Source: Geoanaerobacter sp964528055
Lineage (GTDB): Bacteria > Desulfobacterota > Desulfuromonadia > Geobacterales > DSM-12255
DNA: 64,000 nt
Direction of reading: 5' to 3'
NCBI GenBank assembly: GCA_964528055.1
Contig: CAZGQM010000002.1
Span: 62,001-126,000 of the forward strand
How positions within the stretch are numbered: position 1 is the first letter of the stretch; each line of letters opens with the position of its first letter. A program made the position numbers and the translations under genes. Positions 1 through 8,880 of the stretch are shown piece after piece. The notes below the pieces were generated by a model. The model had not been told where the DNA came from, did no database searches, and was given only the letters and a program-made list of their open reading frames with translations.

Positions 1-90
1 CTTTCCCGTGCGGCCGCAAGGCAGCTGGGTTTCCTCGGGAAAGGATTGACTAGGGTTAGGATCATTCCGCTGGAGGATGATGCGGGCTAG
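1..90 (+). CDS. rlpA: RlpA family protein, C-terminal fragment
   Basis: Frame 1 is open from the window edge to a TAG at 88-90 and encodes 29 residues. They include a stretch SRAAARQLGFLGKGLTRVR that matches the end of the double-psi beta-barrel of RlpA-type septal lytic transglycosylases. RlpA proteins are periplasmic lipoproteins that cleave glycan strands lacking stem peptides. The start lies outside the window, so lipobox and SPOR domain cannot be checked. The next gene is convergent and is separated by a strong hairpin. The call rests on a short but characteristic motif. Confidence 0.6.
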   Translation, partial: LSRAAARQLGFLGKGLTRVRIIPLEDDAG

Positions 91-112
91 CAGGTGAAAC
101 AACAAATTCAAA

Positions 113-167
113 GGGCGAACACAGAAACGGCCGGGGAGTGTATCCCCGGCCGTTTCTGCGTTCGCCC
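113..167. terminator. Strong hairpin between convergent genes
   Basis: Arms 113-137 and 143-167 are complementary over 25 bp with one mismatch and enclose a 5-nt loop. The hairpin lies between the rlpA stop and the 3' end of the opposing TPR gene. It lacks a clear T-tract on either side, so it is probably a bidirectional terminator or 3'-end stabiliser. Confidence 0.6.
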
Positions 168-195
168 ATCCAGGGTCACATGGTGGACCCCAATG

Positions 196-2076
196 TCAGG
201 GTGTTTTAGCTTTTGTGGAACTCTTAGCCTTTGGTTTGGCTTTCGACGGGCTCTTTTTTGACTTTTTCCCTTTTTTCGACTTGCTCTTCTTATGTCTCTT
301 CGGTTCTGCGGATAGTTCGTCGCGAATGTTGCTGAGGAGCACAGTCGGTTCCTCCAGGGCCGGATCCGCCTGCTTTGCAGCCTCCAGGGCCTCCTTGGCT
401 TCCTTGATGTGGCCGGTCTTCATGTATGCCCTGCCCAGGGCGTTAAGTGCCTTTGCATGGTCCTCTTTGAGATTTACGGCCTCCTTGTACGACGCAAGGG
501 CCTCCTCGTAGCTTTTCTTGAACTCGTAGACAAGCCCCAGCTTGTAATGGCTGTTGGGGTCCTTGGGGGTCATCTCCACGTTTTCCTTCAAAAGCGTGAT
601 AAGCTCGTCATAATTTTTGTTTTTTACATAGATCGCAGTGAGGGCGTTGCGGGCCTCTGCGTCATCCTTCTTAAGGCGAAGGATCTCTTTGAACTGTTTC
701 TCTGCCTCATCCCCGAGGCTGTGTTTTCTGTAGAGCAGCGCCAGTTCCCTGCGAGCCTCAATACCTTCAGGCTGAAGCTTGATTGCTTCGGTGTACGAGT
801 CAATCGCCTCCTTGGGGTCCTTGGACTGGCTCTGAATTCTGGCTAGTCGTATATACAGCTGTGTATCGTCCGCTCTCAGCTTCAGGAGTTCACGGTACTG
901 TTCGGTCGCCTGGGTTGAGCTTCCTCGGGCGGCATAGATCTCTGCCAGCCTGTAGCGTGAATCTGCATGGTTTGGCGCGCTCTTGATCGCCTGCCGGTAT
1001 TCCACAACAGCCTCATCGATGAGACCCTTCTTTTCAAAGATCTGTCCTATCAGGTAGTGGAGCGGGGCGTTCGCACCATTAAGACGGAGAACCTCCCGAT
1101 ATTCGGCTATGGCGTCATCAGGACGCTCGCTGGCAGAGAGGGCGTCACCCAGCTTCTGGTGCGCGGCGGGGAAGTCCGGCTTGAGCTTGACAGCCGACTG
1201 ATACTCAGCCAGGGCTTTCTCGAATCTCCGTTCTGCCATGAAGGCGTCACCCTTCCTCATATGATCCAAGTGGAGATCGGGTGAAGGCTTTGGAGAAACG
1301 CCTGCAAGAAGAAATTCGAAATCTGCGGATTTTCTGTCACCCATCCGATCGTAAAGTTCTCCAAGCCTCCGGTGGATCTCCTTGCTCTGGGGGTTCGCTG
1401 CCAGTGTCTTCTTCAGTTCGTCAAGGGCCTTGTTGTACTGCTTGCGGGCAATGGATATCTCGGAAAGCCCCAGACGGGCTGCTTCAGAGGTGGGTTGTGA
1501 AAAAAGAGCCCTGTTGTATTCGGACTCAGCCTTATCCAGCTGGTTCTGTTGCATGTAGAGCCGTGCAAGGTCAATGTGAAGCCGAGCATCTGTCGGTGCG
1601 GACTTGAGCGCCTCACCGAGGTGGTACTGTGCCAGTGGATATAATTGCCGTTCGGAGAATACCCTGGCTAATCCTCTATGGTAGATGGGAGAGTTGTTCG
1701 CATTTACTGCCCTGGTAAGCTCAACGGCTGCATCATCCATCATCCCTTTATCTATGTAGATAAGCCCCAGGCTGCCGCCGGCCAGTGTAAAAGCCGGGTC
1801 GAGGCGGAGGGCTTCGCGATAATCGGCGACAGCTGCATCAAGGTTTCCTGCAGCCTCCATCCTTCGGCCTTTAATATAGCGTCCGACTGCTCCGTCCGGA
1901 CAGATCAGGCCGGCACGGGTCTCTGCCGCAGCCAGTTCGGATTCATCTGACTTGGCAGCCCTTTCCAGAATCTCGCGGGCCTCCCCACATTTGTCTGAGC
2001 TTCCGAATCCCCAATTGAAACCGCAGGTGAACAGAGCAAGTAGTCCTATCGAAATCAGCTTCAGAGGTCGTTTCAT
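196..2076 (-). CDS. TPR-repeat lipoprotein
   Basis: The product is about 626 residues if translation starts at the ATG at 2076. The longer reading to 2127 adds 17 residues that do not look like a leader. From 2076 the protein begins MKRPLKLISIGLLALFTCG, a signal sequence with a lipobox-like LFTC, so export and lipidation are likely. The rest is an almost unbroken array of tetratricopeptide repeats (about 14 units with A..Y..A and LG..Y patterns). The tail from about residue 595 is very lysine-rich (KSKKGKKSKK type). TPR proteins are scaffolds; no enzymatic domain is seen. The partner and role are unknown. Confidence 0.8.
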   Translation of the reverse strand: MKRPLKLISIGLLALFTCGFNWGFGSSDKCGEAREILERAAKSDESELAAAETRAGLICPDGAVGRYIKGRRMEAAGNLDAAVADYREALRLDPAFTLAGGSLGLIYIDKGMMDDAAVELTRAVNANNSPIYHRGLARVFSERQLYPLAQYHLGEALKSAPTDARLHIDLARLYMQQNQLDKAESEYNRALFSQPTSEAARLGLSEISIARKQYNKALDELKKTLAANPQSKEIHRRLGELYDRMGDRKSADFEFLLAGVSPKPSPDLHLDHMRKGDAFMAERRFEKALAEYQSAVKLKPDFPAAHQKLGDALSASERPDDAIAEYREVLRLNGANAPLHYLIGQIFEKKGLIDEAVVEYRQAIKSAPNHADSRYRLAEIYAARGSSTQATEQYRELLKLRADDTQLYIRLARIQSQSKDPKEAIDSYTEAIKLQPEGIEARRELALLYRKHSLGDEAEKQFKEILRLKKDDAEARNALTAIYVKNKNYDELITLLKENVEMTPKDPNSHYKLGLVYEFKKSYEEALASYKEAVNLKEDHAKALNALGRAYMKTGHIKEAKEALEAAKQADPALEEPTVLLSNIRDELSAEPKRHKKSKSKKGKKSKKSPSKAKPKAKSSTKAKTP

Positions 2077-2157
2077 GGTCGTCTCGCAGTAGTTATTGGT
2101 GAAAAGTGTGCGCAGTATACATATCATAGGCTGTTAATTCAAAGGTTTTCGGATCAA

Positions 2158-2253
2158 TTGACTCAAAGGTGCGCAGCCATAGGCATTTCGGCTCCGCAAA
2201 GCTCTCCCGCGCCTTGACTTTCGGGGCAAAGATGGTTAAATCATCTGAGTCAA
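2158..2253. promoter_or_regulatory. Divergent control region with a distant inverted repeat
   Basis: The 233 bp between the TPR gene (minus) and hsp20 (plus) hold no convincing gene. TTGACTCA at 2158-2165 is matched by its exact complement TGAGTCAA at 2246-2253, 80 bp away, flanking the presumed promoter area. This could be a pair of half-sites or chance. No -35/-10 pair was convincing enough to call. Confidence 0.25.
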
Positions 2254-2274
2254 TATGGAGTGACTGTATTTTTA

Positions 2275-2312
2275 AGGGGTTTTTGACAGCCCCTCTCGTG
2301 GGGGTAGCAATG
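2275..2312 (+). promoter_or_regulatory. Possible RNA thermometer/alternative hairpins at hsp20 start
   Basis: CCCC at 2290-2293 can pair with the Shine-Dalgarno-like G run at 2300-2304, six bases upstream of the hsp20 ATG, leaving a 6-nt loop. The same C run can instead pair with AGGGG at 2275-2279. The two hairpins exclude one another, and one hides the ribosome-binding site. Small heat-shock genes are the classic hosts of RNA thermometers, so heat-opened translation is an inference; folding was not computed. Confidence 0.35.
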
Positions 2313-2753
2313 CCCATCATACCAAAGGATCCACTTGATTGGTTGACGCTTTTCCGTCAGCAGGTGGATGTGATCTTCAATTATCTCTCCAGTCCCGAAA
2401 GACTGAGAGGGAAGGAAGAGAGCGAATATGTCCCGCTGGTGGATATATTTGAGACTGCGAAAACCTATGTTGTAGAGTTTGAGCTCCCCGGCTTCGAACG
2501 TAGCGACCTGAGGCTCACGATTTGCTGCAATACACTGCTGCTGGAGGGGGTCAAACGCAAGGAACAGAATCGGCGGAATCTCCGCTTCATCCGTGTTGAA
2601 CGCCATTTCGGACATTTTTCACGGATGGTAGAGATTCCTCCCAAAGTCGATATACAGGGAGTTCACGCAAGGTACGACAAAGGTGTATTGTCTGTCTCCT
2701 TTCCCTGCCTACCGGACAAGCAGAAGATTATCCGCGACGTTCATATCGACTGA
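2310..2753 (+). CDS. Hsp20 family small heat-shock protein
   Basis: A 147-residue ATP-independent holdase of the alpha-crystallin type. The alpha-crystallin domain covers about residues 45-147, with VDIFETAKTYVVEFELPGF at its start and the late motif YDKGVLSVSFP. The ATG at 2310 was chosen because a G-rich ribosome-binding site precedes it and family homology begins close after it; the frame is open back to 2169. The C-terminal I-x-I motif is only partly recognisable (KIIRDVHID). lon follows 27 bp downstream, suggesting joint expression of a holdase and an ATP-dependent protease under protein-folding stress. Confidence 0.88.
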   Translation: MPIIPKDPLDWLTLFRQQVDVIFNYLSSPERLRGKEESEYVPLVDIFETAKTYVVEFELPGFERSDLRLTICCNTLLLEGVKRKEQNRRNLRFIRVERHFGHFSRMVEIPPKVDIQGVHARYDKGVLSVSFPCLPDKQKIIRDVHID

Positions 2754-2780
2754 ACAGAATATTTCAAGGAGAAGTAAATT

Positions 2781-5222
2781 ATGGAAAACAACAAGCAGCA
2801 GGATGGCGAAGAGCTGAAGATCCCTGACGTGCTGCCGCTTCTTCCGGTACGTGATGTGGTGGTCTATCCCTATATGATCCTCCCTTTGTTCGTAGGCCGG
2901 GAGATATCCATTGCTGCGGTTGACCACGCACTTTCCGGTGACCGCCTGATATTTTTGGCTACACAGAAGGAAGTGGGAGACGAAGACCCGGAACCCGAGG
3001 CCATCTACGAGGTCGGCACGGTGGCGATGATCATGCGGATGCTCAAGCTTCCGGACGGAAGGGTTAAAATACTGGTGCAGGGGCTGACCAAGGCTCGGAT
3101 CACCGAATACCTCTCCGCACGACCCTACTATTCTGTCCATCTGGAAAGGATAACTGAGCCTGCCGATACCGAGGCCTCGCTTGAAACCGAAGCGATGATC
3201 AGGACCATCAAGGAGCAGTTGAACAAGATTGTCTCTCTTGGAAAGGTCATCTCTCCCGAGGTCATGGTGATTGTAGAGAACATGCAGGATTCCGGGAGTC
3301 TGGCTGACCTGGTGGCCAGTAACATCGGCCTGAAGGTTGAGGATGCACAGAAACTCCTGGAGATATTCGATCCCATTGAACGGCTGAAACGTGTGAACGA
3401 GCTTCTCAATAAGGAGTCGGAGCTTCTCGACATGCAAGCCCGAATCCAGTCGGCCGCCAAGGAGGAGATGGGCAAAAGCCAGCGGGAATACTATCTCCGC
3501 GAGCAGCTCAGGGCAATCCAGCAGGAGTTGGGTGAAACCGATGCCCGTGCTGAGGAGATCGCCGAGCTTCGCAAGGCGATTGAAGCCTCAAAGATGCCGG
3601 AACCTGTCGAGAAGGAAGCCCTGAAACAGCTTGGCCGTCTGGAGCAGATGCATCAGGATGCAGCCGAGTCAGGTATGCTCAGGACATTCCTCGACTGGAT
3701 GGTGGAACTTCCCTGGTCAAAGTCAACCCGTGACTCGCTGGAGATCAAGAAAGCCAAAAAGATCCTTGATGAGGACCACTACTACCTGGATAAGATCAAG
3801 GAGCGGATTCTGGAGTTCCTGGCTGTCCGCAAGCTGAAAAAAAGCTCTAAAGGGCCAATCCTCTGTTTTGTGGGTCCCCCGGGGGTAGGCAAGACCTCAC
3901 TGGGGAAATCCATTGCCCGTTCCATGGGGCGTAAGTTCGTCAGGATATCACTGGGTGGTGTTCGTGATGAAGCTGAGATTCGCGGCCACCGGCGGACGTA
4001 CGTCGGTGCTCTGCCCGGGCGTATACTGCAGGGTCTCAAGCAGGCAGGTTCCAACAACCCGGTATTCATGCTGGACGAACTGGACAAGCTCGGCTCAGAC
4101 TTCCGGGGAGACCCGTCGTCCGCGCTTCTGGAAGTGTTGGATCCCGAGCAGAACTTCATGTTCTCGGACCACTACATTAATCTGCCTTTCGACCTCTCCA
4201 ATGTGATGTTCATAGCCACGGCCAACCAGTTGGATACCATTCCGGGGCCGCTACGCGACCGGATGGAGGTGATTTCACTGGCAGGATACACCGAGGAGGA
4301 GAAGCTTCAGATCGCCAGACGCTATCTCGTACCCCGGCAGACCAAGGAAAACGGCATTTCCTCGAAATACATTACCATTACTGACGAGGCGGTAAAGTCG
4401 GTAATCTCCAAATACACCCGCGAATCAGGCCTCAGGAATCTGGAACGGGAGATAGGCTCCATCTGCAGGAAGATTGCACGACGTATTGCTGAAGGGGAGA
4501 AACGGCATTTTTCGGTCAATGCCACGGCAGTGCACAAGTATCTCGGTCCTCCAAGATTTCTCCGTGAGGAGGAGATGGACAAGAACGAGATCGGCGTTGT
4601 CACGGGACTTGCCTGGACTCCCGTCGGAGGGGAGATCCTCTACGTTGAGGCGATTATCATGCAGGGGAAGGGGGGGCTCACCCTTACCGGACAACTTGGT
4701 GACGTGATGAAGGAGTCTGTACAGGCGGCGCTTTCCTGGATACGGGCCAAGGAAAAGGAGCTCGGTCTAGCCGAGGATTTTTTCCACACTACAGAGATAC
4801 ATGTCCATGTTCCTGCAGGTGCCATTCCGAAGGATGGTCCATCTGCCGGAGTTACCATGGCCACGGCCTTGGTATCTGCGCTAACCAAGATTCCGGTACG
4901 TAAGGATGTAGCCATGACCGGCGAGATAACCCTGCGCGGAAAGGTTCTCCCAATCGGGGGGCTTAAGGAGAAGATCCTTGCGGCTGTGCGGGCCGGGGTG
5001 ACAACCATCATCATTCCCGAGCAGAATCGAAAAGACCTGGAAGATGTGGCGAAGAACATCCTGAAAAAGGTCACGATTGTCTCTGCCAAGGAGATTGATG
5101 ACGTTCTCAAGGTTGCGCTGGAGAGCTATCCCCCGGTTAAGCATGCTGCGGCAAAACCACCTGCCCCGGCCAGGAAATCGGTAAGACGACCTGCTGGAGC
5201 AGTGCCTGGCGGAACGGCTTGA
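2781..5222 (+). CDS. lon: ATP-dependent Lon protease
   Basis: An 813-residue protein, the usual size for LonA. It has the N-terminal substrate-binding domain (about 15-210), a helical region, an AAA+ module with Walker A GPPGVGKTS near residue 362, and a C-terminal Ser-Lys protease domain. The catalytic serine is Ser688 in KDGPSAG and the lysine is Lys731 in GGLKEK. It degrades misfolded and regulatory proteins in the cytoplasm. A 30-residue Ala/Pro/Arg-rich tail extends beyond the domain. An AAGGAGAAG ribosome-binding site precedes the ATG. The stop overlaps the TTG start of thiL. Confidence 0.98.
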   Translation: MENNKQQDGEELKIPDVLPLLPVRDVVVYPYMILPLFVGREISIAAVDHALSGDRLIFLATQKEVGDEDPEPEAIYEVGTVAMIMRMLKLPDGRVKILVQGLTKARITEYLSARPYYSVHLERITEPADTEASLETEAMIRTIKEQLNKIVSLGKVISPEVMVIVENMQDSGSLADLVASNIGLKVEDAQKLLEIFDPIERLKRVNELLNKESELLDMQARIQSAAKEEMGKSQREYYLREQLRAIQQELGETDARAEEIAELRKAIEASKMPEPVEKEALKQLGRLEQMHQDAAESGMLRTFLDWMVELPWSKSTRDSLEIKKAKKILDEDHYYLDKIKERILEFLAVRKLKKSSKGPILCFVGPPGVGKTSLGKSIARSMGRKFVRISLGGVRDEAEIRGHRRTYVGALPGRILQGLKQAGSNNPVFMLDELDKLGSDFRGDPSSALLEVLDPEQNFMFSDHYINLPFDLSNVMFIATANQLDTIPGPLRDRMEVISLAGYTEEEKLQIARRYLVPRQTKENGISSKYITITDEAVKSVISKYTRESGLRNLEREIGSICRKIARRIAEGEKRHFSVNATAVHKYLGPPRFLREEEMDKNEIGVVTGLAWTPVGGEILYVEAIIMQGKGGLTLTGQLGDVMKESVQAALSWIRAKEKELGLAEDFFHTTEIHVHVPAGAIPKDGPSAGVTMATALVSALTKIPVRKDVAMTGEITLRGKVLPIGGLKEKILAAVRAGVTTIIIPEQNRKDLEDVAKNILKKVTIVSAKEIDDVLKVALESYPPVKHAAAKPPAPARKSVRRPAGAVPGGTA

Positions 5223-6196
5223 ATCTCGGCTCGTTGGGCGAATTCGGACTTATCGGCAGGATTGCTTCGCAGGTCTTGATGGGGGAGGGTGTCTGCTGCG
5301 GAATAGGTGATGATGCCGCATCACTGGAACCAACACCTGGCAATCTTCAGCTCATTACCTCGGACATGCTACTTGAGGGGGTTCATTTCGACCTTGCCTA
5401 TTCACCGCCTGCACTCCTCGGGCGCAAGTCGCTTGCAGTCAATCTATCCGATATGGCTGCCATGGGTGGGAGACCACGCTGGTTCCTCCTTTCACTTGGG
5501 ATACCGGACTCCATGCAACTCGATTTTATTGACTCATTCGTCAAGGGGTTGCTGGATATGGCTGCGGAGTATGGGGTCGTGCTGGTAGGAGGGGATACCT
5601 GTGCTTCCAAAGGTGGACTGGTTGTCAGTATCACTCTGATAGGAGAGCAGTCCCCGGACAAGGTCATATATCGCAAAGGGGCACTGCCAGGGGATTTGGT
5701 CTGTGTCACCGGGACTTTGGGGGATTCTGCATTAGGTCTTGCCGAACTCAGGGGCGGGTTGAGGAGCGGTCGAGCGATCGACCGACACCTGAATCCGGTC
5801 CCACGCTGTACCGAAGCGATTCTACTGAGCGAGGCACGACTCCCGTCGGCAATGATCGACGTGAGTGACGGACTCCTTGCGGACCTTGGACACATTCTGG
5901 AACTCTCGGGTGTCGGCGCGACGGTCGATATCGATCGGATACCCCGTTCAACCCATTTTTATGAGGCTGCGGCAGGATTTGCCCCTGATCCCCTGCAACT
6001 GGCTCTTGCAGGTGGTGAGGATTACGAACTGCTCTTTACCGTTGCGCCCGAGCGCTGGGCTGAAGTGGAGAGCTCCCTTCATGACCGGCTCCAGGTAACG
6101 GTGGTGGGAGAGATAACAGCGAATAGATCTCTCGATGTCATTGCAGCTGACAGGAGCCGGTATCGCCCTGCAATCAGTGGATTCAGCCATTTCTGA
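5219..6196 (+). CDS. thiL: Thiamine-monophosphate kinase
   Basis: A 325-residue ThiL, which phosphorylates thiamine monophosphate to thiamine pyrophosphate, the last step of cofactor synthesis. It shows the AIRS/PurM-like fold signatures: GEFGLIGRI at the N-terminus, GIGDDAA for Mg-ATP, GGDTCAS, and DVSDGLLADLGHI. Translation probably begins at the TTG at 5219, whose last two bases are the start of the lon TGA stop, implying coupled translation. Nothing links it to stress or chemotaxis except position. No TPP riboswitch precedes it, as expected inside an operon. Confidence 0.95.
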   Translation: MNLGSLGEFGLIGRIASQVLMGEGVCCGIGDDAASLEPTPGNLQLITSDMLLEGVHFDLAYSPPALLGRKSLAVNLSDMAAMGGRPRWFLLSLGIPDSMQLDFIDSFVKGLLDMAAEYGVVLVGGDTCASKGGLVVSITLIGEQSPDKVIYRKGALPGDLVCVTGTLGDSALGLAELRGGLRSGRAIDRHLNPVPRCTEAILLSEARLPSAMIDVSDGLLADLGHILELSGVGATVDIDRIPRSTHFYEAAAGFAPDPLQLALAGGEDYELLFTVAPERWAEVESSLHDRLQVTVVGEITANRSLDVIAADRSRYRPAISGFSHF

Positions 6197-6203
6197 CCCT
6201 ACA

Positions 6204-7091
6204 ATGCACTCACGATTAAAGGACAGGGGCATTCATCTTGCCGAAGTTGCCGAACCTGATATCCCGCTGGCGGATATGGAGACTATCCGGTTTCTGCTTG
6301 CTGAACGAACCGGCTTCAGTCTCTACAGCTACAAGGACAAGTGCATAAAGAGGAGGATCGGCATAAGGATTCGGGCGACCCATTCAGGTTGCGCTGCCGA
6401 GTATTGTCGTCTGCTACTGCAGGACGACAAGGAAATTCTCAAGCTCTTTAAGGTTCTCACAATACATGTGACCCATTTTTTCCGTAACCCTTCGGTCTTC
6501 ATTAAACTGAAGGAAGAGGTCATTCCTGCACTCTTCGATGGTGCCGGTGCTGAGGAGGGGCTTACCTTCTGGAGTGTAGGTTGCGCAACTGGTGAGGAGC
6601 CATACTCCCTTGCCCTGCTCCTTAAGGAATACTTCGGGCCCTTGATTGCCCGAAGGCCGGTATCTCTCCTTGCTACGGACATTAATGGCGAAGTTCTTGA
6701 TGCTGCACGACAGGGGCTGTATGGAGCTGAACGCCTCGGGGAGATTCCAGCGGATCTCCTTGAGCGGAATTTTGTGTCGGAAAACGGTAAATTTCGCCTG
6801 AATGACGATGTGAGGGGTATGGTGGACTTTCGTCAGAGCGACCTGTTTTCCGGAGTGCCTTTTCCAAAGAGCGACCTGATTCTCTGTCGAAATGTCCAGA
6901 TCTATTTTGAGCGGATTCGGCAGGAGGAGTTGCTCAAGGGTTTTTACAATGCCCTGTCCGGGGGTGGTTTTCTGGTATTGGGTAAGTCTGAAACGCTGGT
7001 TGGAGATGCTCGAAGCATGTTCCGGTCAGTCTGCCCTGTAGAGAGAATCTATAGGGCTGTTAGGCATGAGAAGAACTTGATTAGTGTATAG
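6204..7091 (+). CDS. cheR: CheR chemotaxis protein-glutamate methyltransferase
   Basis: CheR uses S-adenosylmethionine to methylate glutamates on chemoreceptors. The N-terminal helical domain shows THFFRNPSVF, and the methyltransferase domain shows WSVGCATGEEPYSLALLL (SAM loop), ATDINGEVL and LILCRNVQIYF. The frame is open from 6135, inside thiL; the ATG at 6204 just after the thiL stop gives about 295 residues. A later ATG at 6276 with a GGCGGA site is also possible, so the start is uncertain. It heads a cheR-mcp-cheW-cheA block. No cheB or cheY lies with it. Confidence 0.93.
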   Translation: MHSRLKDRGIHLAEVAEPDIPLADMETIRFLLAERTGFSLYSYKDKCIKRRIGIRIRATHSGCAAEYCRLLLQDDKEILKLFKVLTIHVTHFFRNPSVFIKLKEEVIPALFDGAGAEEGLTFWSVGCATGEEPYSLALLLKEYFGPLIARRPVSLLATDINGEVLDAARQGLYGAERLGEIPADLLERNFVSENGKFRLNDDVRGMVDFRQSDLFSGVPFPKSDLILCRNVQIYFERIRQEELLKGFYNALSGGGFLVLGKSETLVGDARSMFRSVCPVERIYRAVRHEKNLISV

Positions 7092-7137
7092 ATAAAGGGC
7101 GTATCTCTGACATGCTGCTGGAGAGGAGGTGGATGTG

Positions 7138-8418
7138 ATGCATATACCGATAGGGTACAAGTTTATTCTCGGCTGTCTGGTGGTAGTCGCAACGGTTGCG
7201 TTCGTGCCCAACGTTATCCAGCAGCTTGGATATGCACCTGAGATAACCACCGTCCTTTCCTACGTAGTAGCAGTTACCATCGGACTGATCCTGGGATGGT
7301 TCATTTCACGAAGGGTGAGCAGAAACATCGCGATCCTTACCTCTTCCACAGAGGCCATCAGTTCCGGTGACCTGACCAGCGACATTGCCATATACAAATC
7401 CCGTTTCCCGGACGAGACCCATGATATGGCAGTATCAATCAACCTCATGGCTGAAAACCTCCGATCACTGGTCCTGCAGATCCGTGAGAGCTCCAAGGGT
7501 GTTGCCGAAGCTGCGCAGACTCTTTCATCCTCTGCACTTGAGATAAATACCTCCACTGAGGAGGTTGCCCAGGCAATCGAACAGATCTCCCACGGAGCCG
7601 AGAACCAGGCTGAAATGGTATCCAGGAGTTCCAGGGTGATCCACGAAATGGCCATATCAGTGGAGCTGGTTGCCAAACGGGCCAAGGAGACGGCAAAGGC
7701 GGCACGTGACACAAGCCTCACTGCAAAGCGCGGCGGGGAGCTCGCCAATGATTCTCTGGAGCGTATGAAGGAATTCTACGACTCCGTGGAACTGACCGGT
7801 CGACTCTTTCTGGCCCTGAACAGAAAACTCCAACAGGTTGGTAAGATAGCCGATATCATCCTGGATATCTCACGGCAGACCAATCTTCTTGCCCTGAACG
7901 CCTCCATTGAGGCTGCACGTGCCGGTGAATATGGAAAGGGTTTTGCCGTGGTCGCTGAAGAGGTGCGAAAGCTTGCCGACGGGACAGGCGCGTCTGCTGC
8001 TGAGATCGTCGAACTGATCGCCGCCATCAAAGAAGATGGTCACAAGGTACACGAAACCATTACCTCCAGCTCGCTCTCCATTGGGGAGGGGAAGAAGAAT
8101 ATCGATACTACCGCTAAGGCATTTCGGGAAATCCTTGCTACGGTGGTCGAGACCGAGCGGAAGGCCAACAGCATTGCCGATCTCTCCCAGATGCAGACGG
8201 AAGGGGCTGAAAAGATGGTCAGCATGGTGGATGATATTGCAAGGGTTGCTGAAGATAATGCTGCTGCCACTGAAGAGGTTTCTGCTGCCACGGAAGAACA
8301 GTCGGCTGCAATGCAGGAGATGGCATCCGCAGCGCAGGAGCTAGCCAGAATGTCCGAAGAGATGATGAAGTGCGTTGAGCGTTTCCGTATCGCATCTGAC
8401 TCAGGTAGACCCTCTTGA
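7138..8418 (+). CDS. Methyl-accepting chemotaxis protein
   Basis: A receptor of about 426 residues. Two hydrophobic segments near the N-terminus (starting about residues 8 and 35) are separated by only a few residues, so almost no periplasmic sensor domain exists. A HAMP-like segment and a long cytoplasmic signalling helix pair follow, with hairpin-tip motif QTNLLALNASIEAARAGE. Signals may be intracellular or membrane-borne. The ATG at 7138 follows AGGAGGTGG well; an in-frame GTG lies at 7129. It is probably the cognate receptor of the adjacent CheW and CheA. Confidence 0.92.
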   Translation: MHIPIGYKFILGCLVVVATVAFVPNVIQQLGYAPEITTVLSYVVAVTIGLILGWFISRRVSRNIAILTSSTEAISSGDLTSDIAIYKSRFPDETHDMAVSINLMAENLRSLVLQIRESSKGVAEAAQTLSSSALEINTSTEEVAQAIEQISHGAENQAEMVSRSSRVIHEMAISVELVAKRAKETAKAARDTSLTAKRGGELANDSLERMKEFYDSVELTGRLFLALNRKLQQVGKIADIILDISRQTNLLALNASIEAARAGEYGKGFAVVAEEVRKLADGTGASAAEIVELIAAIKEDGHKVHETITSSSLSIGEGKKNIDTTAKAFREILATVVETERKANSIADLSQMQTEGAEKMVSMVDDIARVAEDNAAATEEVSAATEEQSAAMQEMASAAQELARMSEEMMKCVERFRIASDSGRPS

Positions 8419-8879
8419 TCTCTCCATCGGGCCGACTGCTTGTCTTCCGTCTCGGTGGCAGCCGTCTGGCCCTTGACCTGACAACGGTATCAGAGGTGAC
8501 GGAACTGCCGGCCACCTGGCCGATCCCTTTTGCTCCAAGCAGTTTCATTGGTGTTATGAATTCACACGGCAGTCTGCTGCCGCTTCTCGACTTGTCATCC
8601 TATCTTGGAATCGGGAAAGGAGTCGCTGACGGTAAGGCGCTGGTAATTGACCGGAGGGTCGGCGATCTTGCGCTCTATGTGGACGGAGTTGAACGTATAG
8701 TGTCGGCAGCTGAGGCAGCCTCTCTTCGCGAAGCTGAAGGGCCGCTGCAGGAAGGTGTCTTGGAGATAGGTGGAAACGAGGTGGTTCTCCTGAAGGTCTC
8801 CGGTCTGCTTGAAGCCATAGAGTCGGATCTCCAGGCGATCATGCACACCTCTCACGGGTGGCGGGAGGAAGCTACCTGA
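8415..8879 (+). CDS. cheW: CheW coupling protein
   Basis: A 154-residue CheW domain protein that links receptor tips to CheA. It begins with a TTG at 8415 that overlaps the TGA of the receptor gene, the same coupling seen at lon-thiL. The sequence LLVFRLGGSRLALDLTTVSEV is a typical first strand pair. GVMNSHGSLLPLLDLSSYLG matches the conserved CheW core, with NSHG where many members have NLRG. One base separates its stop from the cheA start. Confidence 0.9.
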   Translation: MISPSGRLLVFRLGGSRLALDLTTVSEVTELPATWPIPFAPSSFIGVMNSHGSLLPLLDLSSYLGIGKGVADGKALVIDRRVGDLALYVDGVERIVSAAEAASLREAEGPLQEGVLEIGGNEVVLLKVSGLLEAIESDLQAIMHTSHGWREEAT

Positions 8880-8880
8880 C

